From Nocardioides lijunqiniae (GTDB taxonomy: Bacteria > Actinomycetota > Actinomycetes > Propionibacteriales > Nocardioidaceae): DNA of 64,000 bases. The notes beneath the pieces are model-generated. The model did no database searches and was not told the DNA's origin. It saw only the letters and a list, made by a program, of their open reading frames with translations. The stretch spans positions 1 to 64,000 of the forward strand of contig NZ_JACJGM010000029.1 of assembly GCF_015024225.1 (NCBI RefSeq), in the 5' to 3' direction. Positions 27,115 through 35,215 of this stretch are shown one piece after another (position 1 is the first letter of the stretch; every line of letters begins with the position of its first letter). The translations under genes were made by a program, and so were the position numbers.

Positions 27115-27438
27115 TCAGGTCCCGGAGTGCGGTTCGATGACCTGGCCCGGGTTGATCACGCGCGGCACGGTGAAGAACCGCATGTTCTTCTCCAGTTCGA
27201 CGACCTCGTCGTCCTCGATGAGCTTGTCGAGCTCGTCGATGATGTCGAGCCACAGGTCGCGGTCGCTGCTCACCGGCGGGGACGGGACGGTACGCAGCTG
27301 CGCCCCGGTGAGCTTGCTGCCCTCGGGGTGGTACTTCGTGCCGTCGATGTAGATGGGCACCTTGCCCGGCTTCTGGTCCTTCGCGTTCTCCGTAGACACA
27401 CTGCGTCCGTTCTGCTCGGTGTTGTCGTTGTCGTTCAT
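27115..27438 (-). CDS. Multiubiquitin-type ubiquitin-like protein
   Basis: 107 aa. Strong Shine-Dalgarno (AAGGAGG) before the ATG. A disordered polar N-terminus (MNDNDNTEQNGRSVS) precedes one Ubl domain of the multiubiquitin type (KVPIYIDGTKYHPEGSKLTG..., EKNMRFFTVP). The protein ends EPHSGT with no Gly-Gly, so either it is trimmed by the JAB domain or another C-terminus is used. First gene of the minus-strand cassette; expression probably starts in the palindrome-containing region upstream. Confidence 0.87.
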   Translation of the reverse strand: MNDNDNTEQNGRSVSTENAKDQKPGKVPIYIDGTKYHPEGSKLTGAQLRTVPSPPVSSDRDLWLDIIDELDKLIEDDEVVELEKNMRFFTVPRVINPGQVIEPHSGT

Positions 27439-27490
27439 GGGGTGTTTCCTCCTTGACTTCCGGGATCGCCCGACGGGCGCGAGTGGGCTT

Positions 27491-27514
27491 GTGCAACGGA
27501 CCAGGTCCGTGCAC
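27491..27514. promoter_or_regulatory. Palindromic operator candidate of the ubiquitin-like cassette
   Basis: ACGGACC (27496-27502), A, GGTCCGT (27504-27510) is a perfect 7-bp inverted repeat. It extends outward to GTGC (27491-27494) and GCAC (27511-27514) with a single unpaired A. It lies 53 bp before the Ubl start and about 215 bp before the divergent sigma-like gene, inside a 289-bp gap (27439-27727) with no other gene. A dimeric HTH protein such as the one at 29016 could bind here. Confidence 0.6.
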
Positions 27515-27727
27515 GTGCTCACCCGGAACAGACGAGCCAACTCTGGGAGACCGATCGGCCGGATTGGATGCGCATGACGAGGGCATCCAGCTGGCGTTGC
27601 GACACAAGCGGAGAGACCGGTATGAGCCACCGCTCGAGCCGGCATCCGCGCTCAATGGACTCGCCCGTCAGGCGCAGATGCGGGCCCACCGCTCGTCGAA
27701 ACGGCACACTGACCTAGGGCGGGAGGG

Positions 27728-28768
27728 ATGTACCCGCTGGCCAGTCGCGCGCGGGGATGGAACAAGGGCATGTCCAGCTACGAAGAGGAAGACGAGCTGA
27801 CGCTCGTTGTTCGCCTCGTCTGGCAGGTTGTCCGGCAGTCCTCGTTCCCGCCGCCCGGGGACCACGACAGTTGGACCGAGACCGCGGTCACCGACCAGGC
27901 CGTCGACCTGTACCTGCACAAGGGCGCCGCCATCGTCGCCGAGGCCAAGGCAGCCGCAGGCGGCGACCCGGGTCACCTGGAACGACGACTCCTCAAGACC
28001 ATCCGCAACTACATGATCGACGTCGCCAAGAGCACTCCCGTCGGCCTCATGCGGAACCGACTCGCGACGATGCTGCTGCGCCACCCTGACTACGTCCGAC
28101 TCGACGACGCCGCTAACCCGCTTGACGGGTGGGCGCCCGTCGCGTCCCGGGGCGCCCGCGGCGAACTGTGGCAGGGCGACGAAGATGATCTTCACGCGGC
28201 TGCGGCACGAACCCCGGTCCCGCCTGGCGTGAAGTTCAACAGGTCCGGCCCGCCGCCCCCGGTCACGAAGCAGGCACTACTCGACGTCATCACCGCGATC
28301 TTCACCGCTGCCGGCAGCTGCTACCTCCCTGACCAGATCCTCGCTCGGGTAGTCGCCCGCCGCTTCGACGAGTTCCTCGACCCGGACAACCGCGACGTCT
28401 CCGACACCACCAGCCCGACCGACCCCGAACACCTCGCCGTGTACGGTCCCGCCGACCCGACTGCCGAGGACCAGCTCGACCGAGTAGCAGCAGCAGACGC
28501 CGCAGACTGGCTCTGGGTCGAGTTCTCCGCCGAGGAACGCTCGATTTATCCGTTCCTCGACGTCCCCGAGACTCCAGATGCGCGCATCGCAGCGGTGGTC
28601 CTCATTCTTGGCTGCGGAGAAGGCGAAGCCCAGGCCATCCTGGAGGCAATGTTCGCCAAGATCCGTGAACACGCACCGACCCCCGAGTTCGGCCGGCACA
28701 TCCTGGACGAACTCACAGCTATCTACAGCCGCGAGCACCCCAACGGCCCCCCGGGCGGAACCCCATGA
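27728..28768 (+). CDS. Sigma-factor-like protein, divergent from the Ubl cassette
   Basis: 346 aa from the first ATG, or 332 aa from the ATG at 27770; ribosome-binding sites are weak for both. The N-terminal half contains ERRLLKTIRNYMIDVAKSTP followed by GLMRNRLATMLLRHP, like sigma region 2. The C-terminal part (IAAVVLILGCGEGEAQAI) resembles a region-4 helix pair. I see no catalytic motif. It heads a plus-strand operon (ATGA overlap with the next frame). Assignment as a divergent sigma-like regulator is weak. Confidence 0.62.
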   Translation: MYPLASRARGWNKGMSSYEEEDELTLVVRLVWQVVRQSSFPPPGDHDSWTETAVTDQAVDLYLHKGAAIVAEAKAAAGGDPGHLERRLLKTIRNYMIDVAKSTPVGLMRNRLATMLLRHPDYVRLDDAANPLDGWAPVASRGARGELWQGDEDDLHAAAARTPVPPGVKFNRSGPPPPVTKQALLDVITAIFTAAGSCYLPDQILARVVARRFDEFLDPDNRDVSDTTSPTDPEHLAVYGPADPTAEDQLDRVAAADAADWLWVEFSAEERSIYPFLDVPETPDARIAAVVLILGCGEGEAQAILEAMFAKIREHAPTPEFGRHILDELTAIYSREHPNGPPGGTP

Positions 28769-29013
28769 CGCAAACAACCACCGGGACGGGCCTCGAACTC
28801 CTAATCGCACGAATGACTAACTCCTGTCCGACCAGAACCTGTAGTCGTGGCTCTGGGCGAGATGGCTCGTCAGTTCACATGGAGAGGCGAGCAACGCTGC
28901 CGCCCATGAACCGCGACCATGTCGAAGCACTCGCCACCGCCGCCGTCGCAGAAGGTGCTCTGTCGGTGCGCCCATGGGCGGCTTCAACGATGATGAACGT
29001 GGAAACGAGGTGA
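28765..29013 (+). CDS. Possible small coupling gene, function unknown
   Basis: 82 codons. Its ATG overlaps the preceding stop (ATGA) and its TGA ends 2 bp before the next ATG at 29016, within that gene's Shine-Dalgarno GAGGTGA. This spacing suggests translational coupling. The composition (Thr/Arg/Met-rich, no domain) is not convincing as a folded protein; the second half from MNRDHVEALATAAV is more protein-like. It may be spurious. Confidence 0.35.
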   Translation: MTQTTTGTGLELLIARMTNSCPTRTCSRGSGRDGSSVHMERRATLPPMNRDHVEALATAAVAEGALSVRPWAASTMMNVETR

Positions 29014-29015
29014 CT

Positions 29016-29960
29016 ATGGGCGACGGACAGCGCACCCCGAACGGTGGTGACAAGTTCAACTTCGCAGCGGCGGCAGACTCCGTTCGCGAGCGACTACTCG
29101 CCGCACGAGGCATCAGTGCGCCCACCTTTGCCGACGAGACGGCCGAACCGCCCGACCCCGGAATCAATCAGATCTGGCGAGCACGATGGGAGAAGACGGC
29201 GCTCGCGGTCATCATCGTGACCAACCCAGACGACGACCATGTGAGGGTCGCAGCAGTCACCTTTGACCCGGACCTTGCTGACTCCAGCGCAACGGTGACC
29301 CCAGCGTCCGCAACGACGATCGGGATCTCCGCGGTTCTCTGGCTCGACGCCACACAGACCATTCCTCTCGCCACACTCGACGCGCATCTGGGGAACGTGA
29401 AGACGCCGTCCCCGGAGCGGAAGCTCGCCTCGAACGAGCTCCTTCACTATCAAGCTATCCCGACCAACCGGACCTACGACGGCGTCATGCGCGCGAGCAT
29501 CATCGACGACCTCAAAACCCTTACCTACGCCAGCTGGATCCCCGAATCCGGTGGCGACATAACAGAGCTCCTCGCCAACGTCAAAAGTTCCGAGATCGTC
29601 CAGGCCGTCGGCGTGAGCACTGCCGAGGCGCTGCAGATCAAACGCGGCCAAAGACCGCTTCAACCTGACGAAGCGACCATGATCGCTCCCCTTGCCGGGC
29701 ACTCGGCCGATGAACTCGTCGCAGCTGCCTCACAGCTCCCGTCCGCTGTCATTCACCTGTTCAACACACCAGCGGTCCGCGCCCGCATTACTAAATACGC
29801 GAGGGCGACTGGCGCCGACGAAATCACCGCGCGTCGCGATTGCGCCTACGGGGTCTACGCAGCAGCGGCGCGCGCCACCGGACAAGCCAACGACAACGAA
29901 CTCGACCAGTGGCGCCAACGCATCAACCAGTACCTCGACACCCACCTGCCCCAGGACTAG
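29016..29960 (+). CDS. HTH protein paired with an ImmA/IrrE peptidase
   Basis: 314 aa from an ATG preceded by GAGGTG; a longer start at 28974 lacks support. The N-terminal domain (about 48-130) is beta-rich, distantly reminiscent of MazF/PemK-like barrels. A Cro-type HTH lies at about 191-222 (SSEIVQAVGVSTAEALQIKR), and the C-terminus is helical. It lies 2 bp upstream of the peptidase. In such pairs the HTH protein represses target genes until the peptidase cleaves it. Cleavage and targets here are inferences. Confidence 0.72.
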   Translation: MGDGQRTPNGGDKFNFAAAADSVRERLLAARGISAPTFADETAEPPDPGINQIWRARWEKTALAVIIVTNPDDDHVRVAAVTFDPDLADSSATVTPASATTIGISAVLWLDATQTIPLATLDAHLGNVKTPSPERKLASNELLHYQAIPTNRTYDGVMRASIIDDLKTLTYASWIPESGGDITELLANVKSSEIVQAVGVSTAEALQIKRGQRPLQPDEATMIAPLAGHSADELVAAASQLPSAVIHLFNTPAVRARITKYARATGADEITARRDCAYGVYAAAARATGQANDNELDQWRQRINQYLDTHLPQD

Positions 29961-29962
29961 GC

Positions 29963-31066
29963 ATGGGCAATCCCATGCCGTGGAGCCTCGTCAACAAGAT
30001 GGTCCTCGTCGCACTGCGCGCACTCCAAGACCTCGTGGACGATGGCATCCTTGACCGCCGCGGACTCGAAACCGACCCACTCACTGAGCTCGAAAGTTGG
30101 GACGACGTCATCGTGCGCCGACTCCAACCGGCCATCAACGTCCCACCCTCAGCAACTCTCGGCAAAGAGTGCAGCGTCGCAGGCACCTACTACGACCCCA
30201 GCACCGCCGTGCGCGCCATCATCGCCGTCGCCGAATCCGGAAACACTCGCCGCGACGCGTTTACCGCACTGCACGAACTCGGCCACCACACCCACACCAC
30301 CCCCGAGATAGCTGACGTACTCGCCGACCTGCCATTCGATATCACCTTCGCTGTCGAAGACCGGATCTGCGAACGGTTCTCCGCAGCCCTCCTCATCCCC
30401 AACGACACGGCGACTTCCATCCTCGGGACCGGAACACCCACGGCCGCCGACATCGTCGCCCTCGCCCAGAGCACCTCCGCATCCCGCCAGGCAGTCTGTG
30501 TCCGCGCCATCGAGAACTTCGTTGTCCCTGGCATGGTCGTCCTGCTCGACAACGAAGACGTTGTCCAGATTGCCCCGGCTCACGGTGTCCCACCCCCGCG
30601 CCGAGGCTCAAATCAGTCGAACTCCGACATCGTGAAGAAGGGCCGCCAACGCCAAGCCGACGGCGACCGAGACTTCAGAATCACCGAGAACGACACCACC
30701 TTCGAGTACCGCGACGGCATCCGAAGCTCGCCGATGTACGCCCAGGTCGCCGACATCGGCAGCGGCCACCTGGTTATCGTCGCCGTCACCGAGAAACCAC
30801 CCTGGGCAGACCGCTTCACCCTCCCGAAGTACGACACCGGCCCTCGCGCCCCAGACCGCGAATGCCGAAACGCCGAGTGCGGCGAGTCCTTCCAAGCATG
30901 GACGCCGATCCACGACGTCTGCAGCGAGCCGGAATGTCCGGCGTGTGGCCGATGTGGCTGCTCAGCCAGCCATGTCATGGAACGGGTCTGCATGGGCTGC
31001 TACCTCATGCAGCCCAACCACTTCTACGAGGACGACGCCGCCACCCACTGCAACGACTGCGCATAG
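29963..31066 (+). CDS. ImmA/IrrE-family metallopeptidase with C-terminal zinc ribbons
   Basis: 367 aa. HELGHH (104-109) provides the HExxH zinc site, and a downstream ICERFSAALLIP gives the usual third-ligand region. The last 70 residues hold 11 cysteines in CxxC-like pairs, forming at least two zinc ribbons, an uncommon addition. ImmA/IrrE/CapP-type proteases cleave partner HTH repressors upon DNA damage or phage signals. It starts 2 bp after the HTH gene. Likely the trigger of the island's regulatory switch. Confidence 0.88.
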   Translation: MGNPMPWSLVNKMVLVALRALQDLVDDGILDRRGLETDPLTELESWDDVIVRRLQPAINVPPSATLGKECSVAGTYYDPSTAVRAIIAVAESGNTRRDAFTALHELGHHTHTTPEIADVLADLPFDITFAVEDRICERFSAALLIPNDTATSILGTGTPTAADIVALAQSTSASRQAVCVRAIENFVVPGMVVLLDNEDVVQIAPAHGVPPPRRGSNQSNSDIVKKGRQRQADGDRDFRITENDTTFEYRDGIRSSPMYAQVADIGSGHLVIVAVTEKPPWADRFTLPKYDTGPRAPDRECRNAECGESFQAWTPIHDVCSEPECPACGRCGCSASHVMERVCMGCYLMQPNHFYEDDAATHCNDCA

Positions 31067-31401
31067 ACGCCACGCGCTCCGTTCATCCCCTGCGTCACTC
31101 CGCCGCCTGAGGGCGCTTCTATCCGCGCATGCCTAGACGAGTTCTGGTGACGGCGATTGTTCCGCAACCTCCCCTACACCAACCCACCGCGCTGACGATC
31201 TGAGCCACGCAGGTGCTCCACCGCACGCCGTCACTGATTGAAGCGACTTTCACTCACGTGGCGCCGTCCCCGACTACGTCGGTCGGTACGCGTCGTCAGA
31301 CTGCCCGCACGCTCGTCTTCTGCACGACCGCGTACAGCGTTGAGCCTCCTGCGTCGGCACCCGCCGATAGTCTCCAGTATGCGAGTGTTCGGGAGAAGGC
31401 G
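31067..31401. other. Intergenic gap without supported gene
   Basis: About 335 bp between the peptidase and the next gene. No ORF with a ribosome-binding site, no tRNA and no clear inverted repeat is seen. It presumably contains the promoter of the 31402 gene. Confidence 0.5.
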
Positions 31402-32775
31402 ATGACAGGCGAGATCCAGCTGATCAGCGACGGCGACGGGCTGGCGGTCGTGGGGCAGAAGGCAGACGTGGAGGCCTTCTTTGCCGACCGCGAACTGAGC
31501 GAGACGTCAAGACCGCTCGAACTGCACCAGGTGAAGGCACTGCTGAACGCGGGCTCCGGTGTCGCAGGGATCGGTTCCGAGTGGGCCGCAACGCACGGCC
31601 GCTGGATGAAGTTGACCGAGGATTCCTACCAGCGGATGAAGAAGGAGGGTCTGCGGAAGTCGAGGCGCACCGGGTTGCGCACCGGGGTGTTCGACGGCGG
31701 CAAGGGTCAGACTGGCGGCTTCACCGAGTTTCTGGACACCGGCCGCTCCTTCCTCGCGAATCCCGCCAACTTGGCTGGCGCTGCGGGTGTCATGGCACAG
31801 CTGTCAGCGCAGGCGATGATCGGTGAACTGAAAGCTCACCTTGACGCGATCGAGGTGAAAGTCGACGAGGTGCTCGCCGCTCAGACCGACATGCTTGTCT
31901 CCGGTCTAGTAGGAACCGGGAGGGTCATCGACGACTGCCTGCTCGTGCGCGAACTCGAAGGCGGGATCGATGAGCGCACATGGGCGAAGGTGCAGGGCTC
32001 GCCGGCCCAGATCCATCACGTGCTCGAGTACGCGCTGACGCAGTTAGGCAACGCTGAGCGAAAGTTGCGCGGCGAGACGAGCGTGCGGGACCTGGCGGTG
32101 GCAGCCCAGGAGGCCGAGGGCACGGCGCTTGAATGGCTGGCTGTTGTGGCCCGGTGCGTGCAATTGCTCGATGAAGTCGATGTGCTCGAGCTCGACATCG
32201 TGCTCAGCACCGACCCAGGTCGCGCGGAGCGGCGACTCAGCACGATGCGGCAGGCACGTGCTCGACGGCTTGAACAGATCTCTGCGCGAACCGAGTCCCT
32301 GGTTGGACTGCTGAATCAGGCGGCCGAAAGGGCGAACGCGAGGGTACTGCTGCACCCGAGTGCGTCCCCCGCTGTGGTCGAAGCGCGCAATCATGCTGCT
32401 ACCCGGGTGCAGCGGTTGAACGCGGTCCTTGGCGGCGCCGACGATGAGCCGGAGGAGGACCTGGCCTTAGTGCGCACGTGGACAGGCGCGATGGCCGAGG
32501 TGAGGGTGAGAACCTCGAGTCGAGCGAGCTCGGCCCGGGACCGAGCGTTCGACGCAGGTGCCGGTGGCGCGGGTGCAGCGGCGCGGCTCGGTGCGCAGGC
32601 ACGCTCGCGGGCCGCGCGGACACGTGGCAGGTTGGCGGGGCCAACGACGACCCAGGCGTGGCGCCGCCTCAAGGGACCCCAGGACTTCGGTGAATTGAGC
32701 TCGCCGGACGAGCGCGAGTTGATTGAGCCACCCCGACTTCCAGCGCCAGCGGACGATGTCGAGAAGCTGGAGTAG
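31402..32775 (+). CDS. Coiled-coil protein of the island, function unknown
   Basis: 457 aa from an ATG preceded by AGAAGG; longer in-frame extensions are Pro/Ser-rich and unlikely. The N-terminus (IQLISDGDGLAVVGQKADVE) is compact. A hydrophobic stretch ANLAGAAGVMAQLSAQAM (near 120-137) is followed by long amphipathic helices, and the C-terminus is Ala/Arg-rich. It might form a membrane-associated or oligomeric assembly. I do not recognise a family. Confidence 0.72.
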   Translation: MTGEIQLISDGDGLAVVGQKADVEAFFADRELSETSRPLELHQVKALLNAGSGVAGIGSEWAATHGRWMKLTEDSYQRMKKEGLRKSRRTGLRTGVFDGGKGQTGGFTEFLDTGRSFLANPANLAGAAGVMAQLSAQAMIGELKAHLDAIEVKVDEVLAAQTDMLVSGLVGTGRVIDDCLLVRELEGGIDERTWAKVQGSPAQIHHVLEYALTQLGNAERKLRGETSVRDLAVAAQEAEGTALEWLAVVARCVQLLDEVDVLELDIVLSTDPGRAERRLSTMRQARARRLEQISARTESLVGLLNQAAERANARVLLHPSASPAVVEARNHAATRVQRLNAVLGGADDEPEEDLALVRTWTGAMAEVRVRTSSRASSARDRAFDAGAGGAGAAARLGAQARSRAARTRGRLAGPTTTQAWRRLKGPQDFGELSSPDERELIEPPRLPAPADDVEKLE

Positions 32776-32897
32776 GGCGGATCCGCCCGTCCTGGTCCGC
32801 TGACGAGCAACGTCTTGCCGCCGCCCGAGGTCGAAGGATACGAACGGTGTGTCCCCAAATCGCAGCGGTTCTCGGCGGCGGGTGAGAACCTGCTCAC

Positions 32898-33647
32898 GTG
32901 CAGTCAAGTGACTTGGTGTCAGCACCCGGGCCGGGCGAGATTAGTGTCCGGGCGCGCCGCGGATTGGTCGCTACGGGCCTACTTTCGTGGGTGGCCGGAG
33001 CAGTTGCGACTTTCACCAACAGCGACGCTTCGGGTGCGGTCGCGCTGATTGCTACTGGCGCCCTCGGCGGCCTTCTTGGTCTGGTCGGCCGCTGGCCCAC
33101 AAAACTGGTCGTGTCAGGGAACGAAATCTCCTGGTCCGAGGTGACGGAGACAGTTGACGAGCAGATCGATGCTGCCCAAGACGCAGGCGACCAGGACGCC
33201 GTGCGACAACTTGAAGAGCTTCGTCGGCGTCTCGAGGAGATGCAGCGGACGGGCTACGCGCCGCGGCACCCAGCAGCCGAGTACGACGAAGCAGTCGAGC
33301 AAGCCCTTCGGCGAGCGCTTCCGGGAGCCGCCATCCGCAAAGAGGCAATCAGATCTCGGGGCATGGCAGACTTTGAAGTCGCCAGCGGTCCAGTACCTCT
33401 CTACGTCGAGTCCAAGTTCAAACGCGACCCCAGCACCCCCTTCCAAGGCAGCACGCTTGCACCACTTCTGGATCGGCTAACTGAGTCCGACCGGCTACTC
33501 ATCGTCACGAACTCACTCGATACCCGGGGTGCTGACGCCGTGGTCAGCGGCCGCGCAGATCGCGTTCGAATCGTGACCTGGCTAGGACCCGGAGACGACG
33601 CGATACTCCAAGATGCCCTCAACCAGCTGGCTCGCGACGCCGCCTGA
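32898..33647 (+). CDS. Membrane-anchored protein with PD-(D/E)XK-like domain
   Basis: 249 aa, GTG start. Two hydrophobic helices (about 22-39 and 46-64), a coiled segment (about 85-117), then a C-terminal domain with D158 in GMADFEV and E171-S-K173 in YVESKF. The spacing fits a PD-(D/E)XK nuclease core (D-x12-E-x-K), as in Mrr/NERD-like proteins. A membrane-tethered nuclease would suit a defence effector. Catalytic activity is inferred from these residues only. Confidence 0.65.
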   Translation: MQSSDLVSAPGPGEISVRARRGLVATGLLSWVAGAVATFTNSDASGAVALIATGALGGLLGLVGRWPTKLVVSGNEISWSEVTETVDEQIDAAQDAGDQDAVRQLEELRRRLEEMQRTGYAPRHPAAEYDEAVEQALRRALPGAAIRKEAIRSRGMADFEVASGPVPLYVESKFKRDPSTPFQGSTLAPLLDRLTESDRLLIVTNSLDTRGADAVVSGRADRVRIVTWLGPGDDAILQDALNQLARDAA

Positions 33648-33785
33648 ATAGTTGAGCCATCGCGCGCGCCGCGTCGCCGCAATTAGCGGCTCTGAGCAGT
33701 CCAAGCGCCATGGATCCCAACCGCGTCTTCGCGCCGCGATAGCCACGCGCCCCTAGGAGAATGCGTGTGGCAGCTGCACGTCGGC

Positions 33786-35087
33786 TCAGCCCGTGAGCTC
33801 CAACCCGAGCGGTCCGGATGAGCTCGAGACGCCATCGGCGCCGGGTGGCGCGGGCGCGCGGGAACGATGTCGGTGGCCAGTGGGGGTGGTGGTCTCGACG
33901 GTGTGCGTGCCGTGCGGGTCGGTGAAGGCGATCGCGGACCAGCCGAGGGCCTCCTTGGCGAGGTTGTGGCGCTCGCAGAGGCCCTGGGTGTTGGCTTCGC
34001 TGGTCGGGCCGCCGTCGGCCCAGGCCGTCACGTGGTCGGTCTGGCGGATCGGGGCGCCGCACCAGGGGATGCGGCAGAGGCCCTGGTCGCGAGTGGCGAC
34101 GAAGTCGGCGAGGCCGGCGGGGGCGCAGCGGGCGCGGGAGTCCATGGCGACCAGCTGGCCGGTCGTCGGGGCGATGTACAGCCGGCGGATCCAGGCACGC
34201 GTGGCGCGCATGGCGCCGATGACGAAGGCGCGGGCCCAGGGGGCGGGGACCGGACCGTAGCCCTCGACGTGGACGGCGTCGTCGGCATCGCCGAGGAGCG
34301 TCCGGTCGGTCATCACCAGCTTGATCTCGACGCGCGGTGCCTCCTGCGCCGGGCGGCCGGTGACCTTCTCGACGAGGGTGTCGGCCATGGCCTGCCCCTT
34401 CGACCGCTCGTCGCCCTGGGCGCGGGCGGTGGCCGCGGCGGCCAGGAGCACGGCGTAGATGCTGACGGCCTGCTTCACCGGGAGCAGGGCGGTCACCCAG
34501 CACATCGTGTCGGGCGCGGGGCGGATCGAGACGTGGCGCTCCGACTCGGCCCGGCGGGCGCGCTCGGCGACGGAGGCGGGATCGAGCTCGCAGGCGAGCT
34601 TCTTGGCTGCTCGCGCGAGGCCGAGGTCGCTCATCGTCGCGGCCTCTCCCCCGGCGCACAGGCGCTCGTCGACGGTACGGCGGTCGGCGAGCGAGAGGCA
34701 GGCGGTCTCGCGGGCGAGGATCGTGGCGCGCCACTCGTTGAGCCGGCCGTCCCGCATGAGGGCGAGCGCGTGGGGCATCTCGCCGTCGAGAACCTGGGCG
34801 AGCCCGAGCAGCCGAGCACCCTTGGCCGCCGACTCGCGACGAGCCAGGCCGACCTGCTCGGCGATGCCCTCGCCCACGCGCTCCGCCCGCAGCCCGGCCT
34901 CGACCTGCGCCGCGCGCTGGGACTGCTCGAGCCGCACGGCCGCCGTGGCCTGAGCAGCCGCGGCGACGCACTTGAGCTCCTCCGCCCCACGGATGAGGTC
35001 GACCAGCTGCGCGTCCGAGAGGTCGCTCAGGTCCTCCACGAGGGCAGCCTTCGCCTCGTGGATGGCGGCCATGGACGTGTCGAACAT
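33786..35087 (-). CDS. DUF222 / HNH endonuclease (13E12-type) protein
   Basis: 433 aa. An N-terminal helical DUF222 region (about 20-300) is followed by an HNH module with CRIPWCGAPIRQTDHV, WADGGPTSEANTQGLC and RHN. These proteins are abundant in actinobacteria, often in many copies, and are probably mobile or repetitive genes. It closes the accessory island on the right and is convergent with the nuclease-like gene. Confidence 0.93.
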   Translation of the reverse strand: MFDTSMAAIHEAKAALVEDLSDLSDAQLVDLIRGAEELKCVAAAAQATAAVRLEQSQRAAQVEAGLRAERVGEGIAEQVGLARRESAAKGARLLGLAQVLDGEMPHALALMRDGRLNEWRATILARETACLSLADRRTVDERLCAGGEAATMSDLGLARAAKKLACELDPASVAERARRAESERHVSIRPAPDTMCWVTALLPVKQAVSIYAVLLAAAATARAQGDERSKGQAMADTLVEKVTGRPAQEAPRVEIKLVMTDRTLLGDADDAVHVEGYGPVPAPWARAFVIGAMRATRAWIRRLYIAPTTGQLVAMDSRARCAPAGLADFVATRDQGLCRIPWCGAPIRQTDHVTAWADGGPTSEANTQGLCERHNLAKEALGWSAIAFTDPHGTHTVETTTPTGHRHRSRAPAPPGADGVSSSSGPLGLELTG

Positions 35088-35215
35088 GACCCCGACGCTA
35101 GACCGGACGGCCGACAGTCAGAGGCCGATGCGACAGGACCTGTGGAGCGGGTCTGCGCGGACGTGCTCTGTGGACAGCAAGTGGCTCACGGCGCCCTGAT
35201 GCGCTGGTCTCCGAC

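Noticed and set aside
24638..27438. CBASS type II system because of E1/E2/JAB-like genes
   Set aside because: No CD-NTase cyclase and no CBASS effector gene are present; a Ubl gene is present instead.
27728..28768. Confident assignment as a standard ECF sigma factor
   Set aside because: Region 2 and region 4 similarity is faint and the spacing is unusual (over 150 residues between them); reported only as sigma-like.
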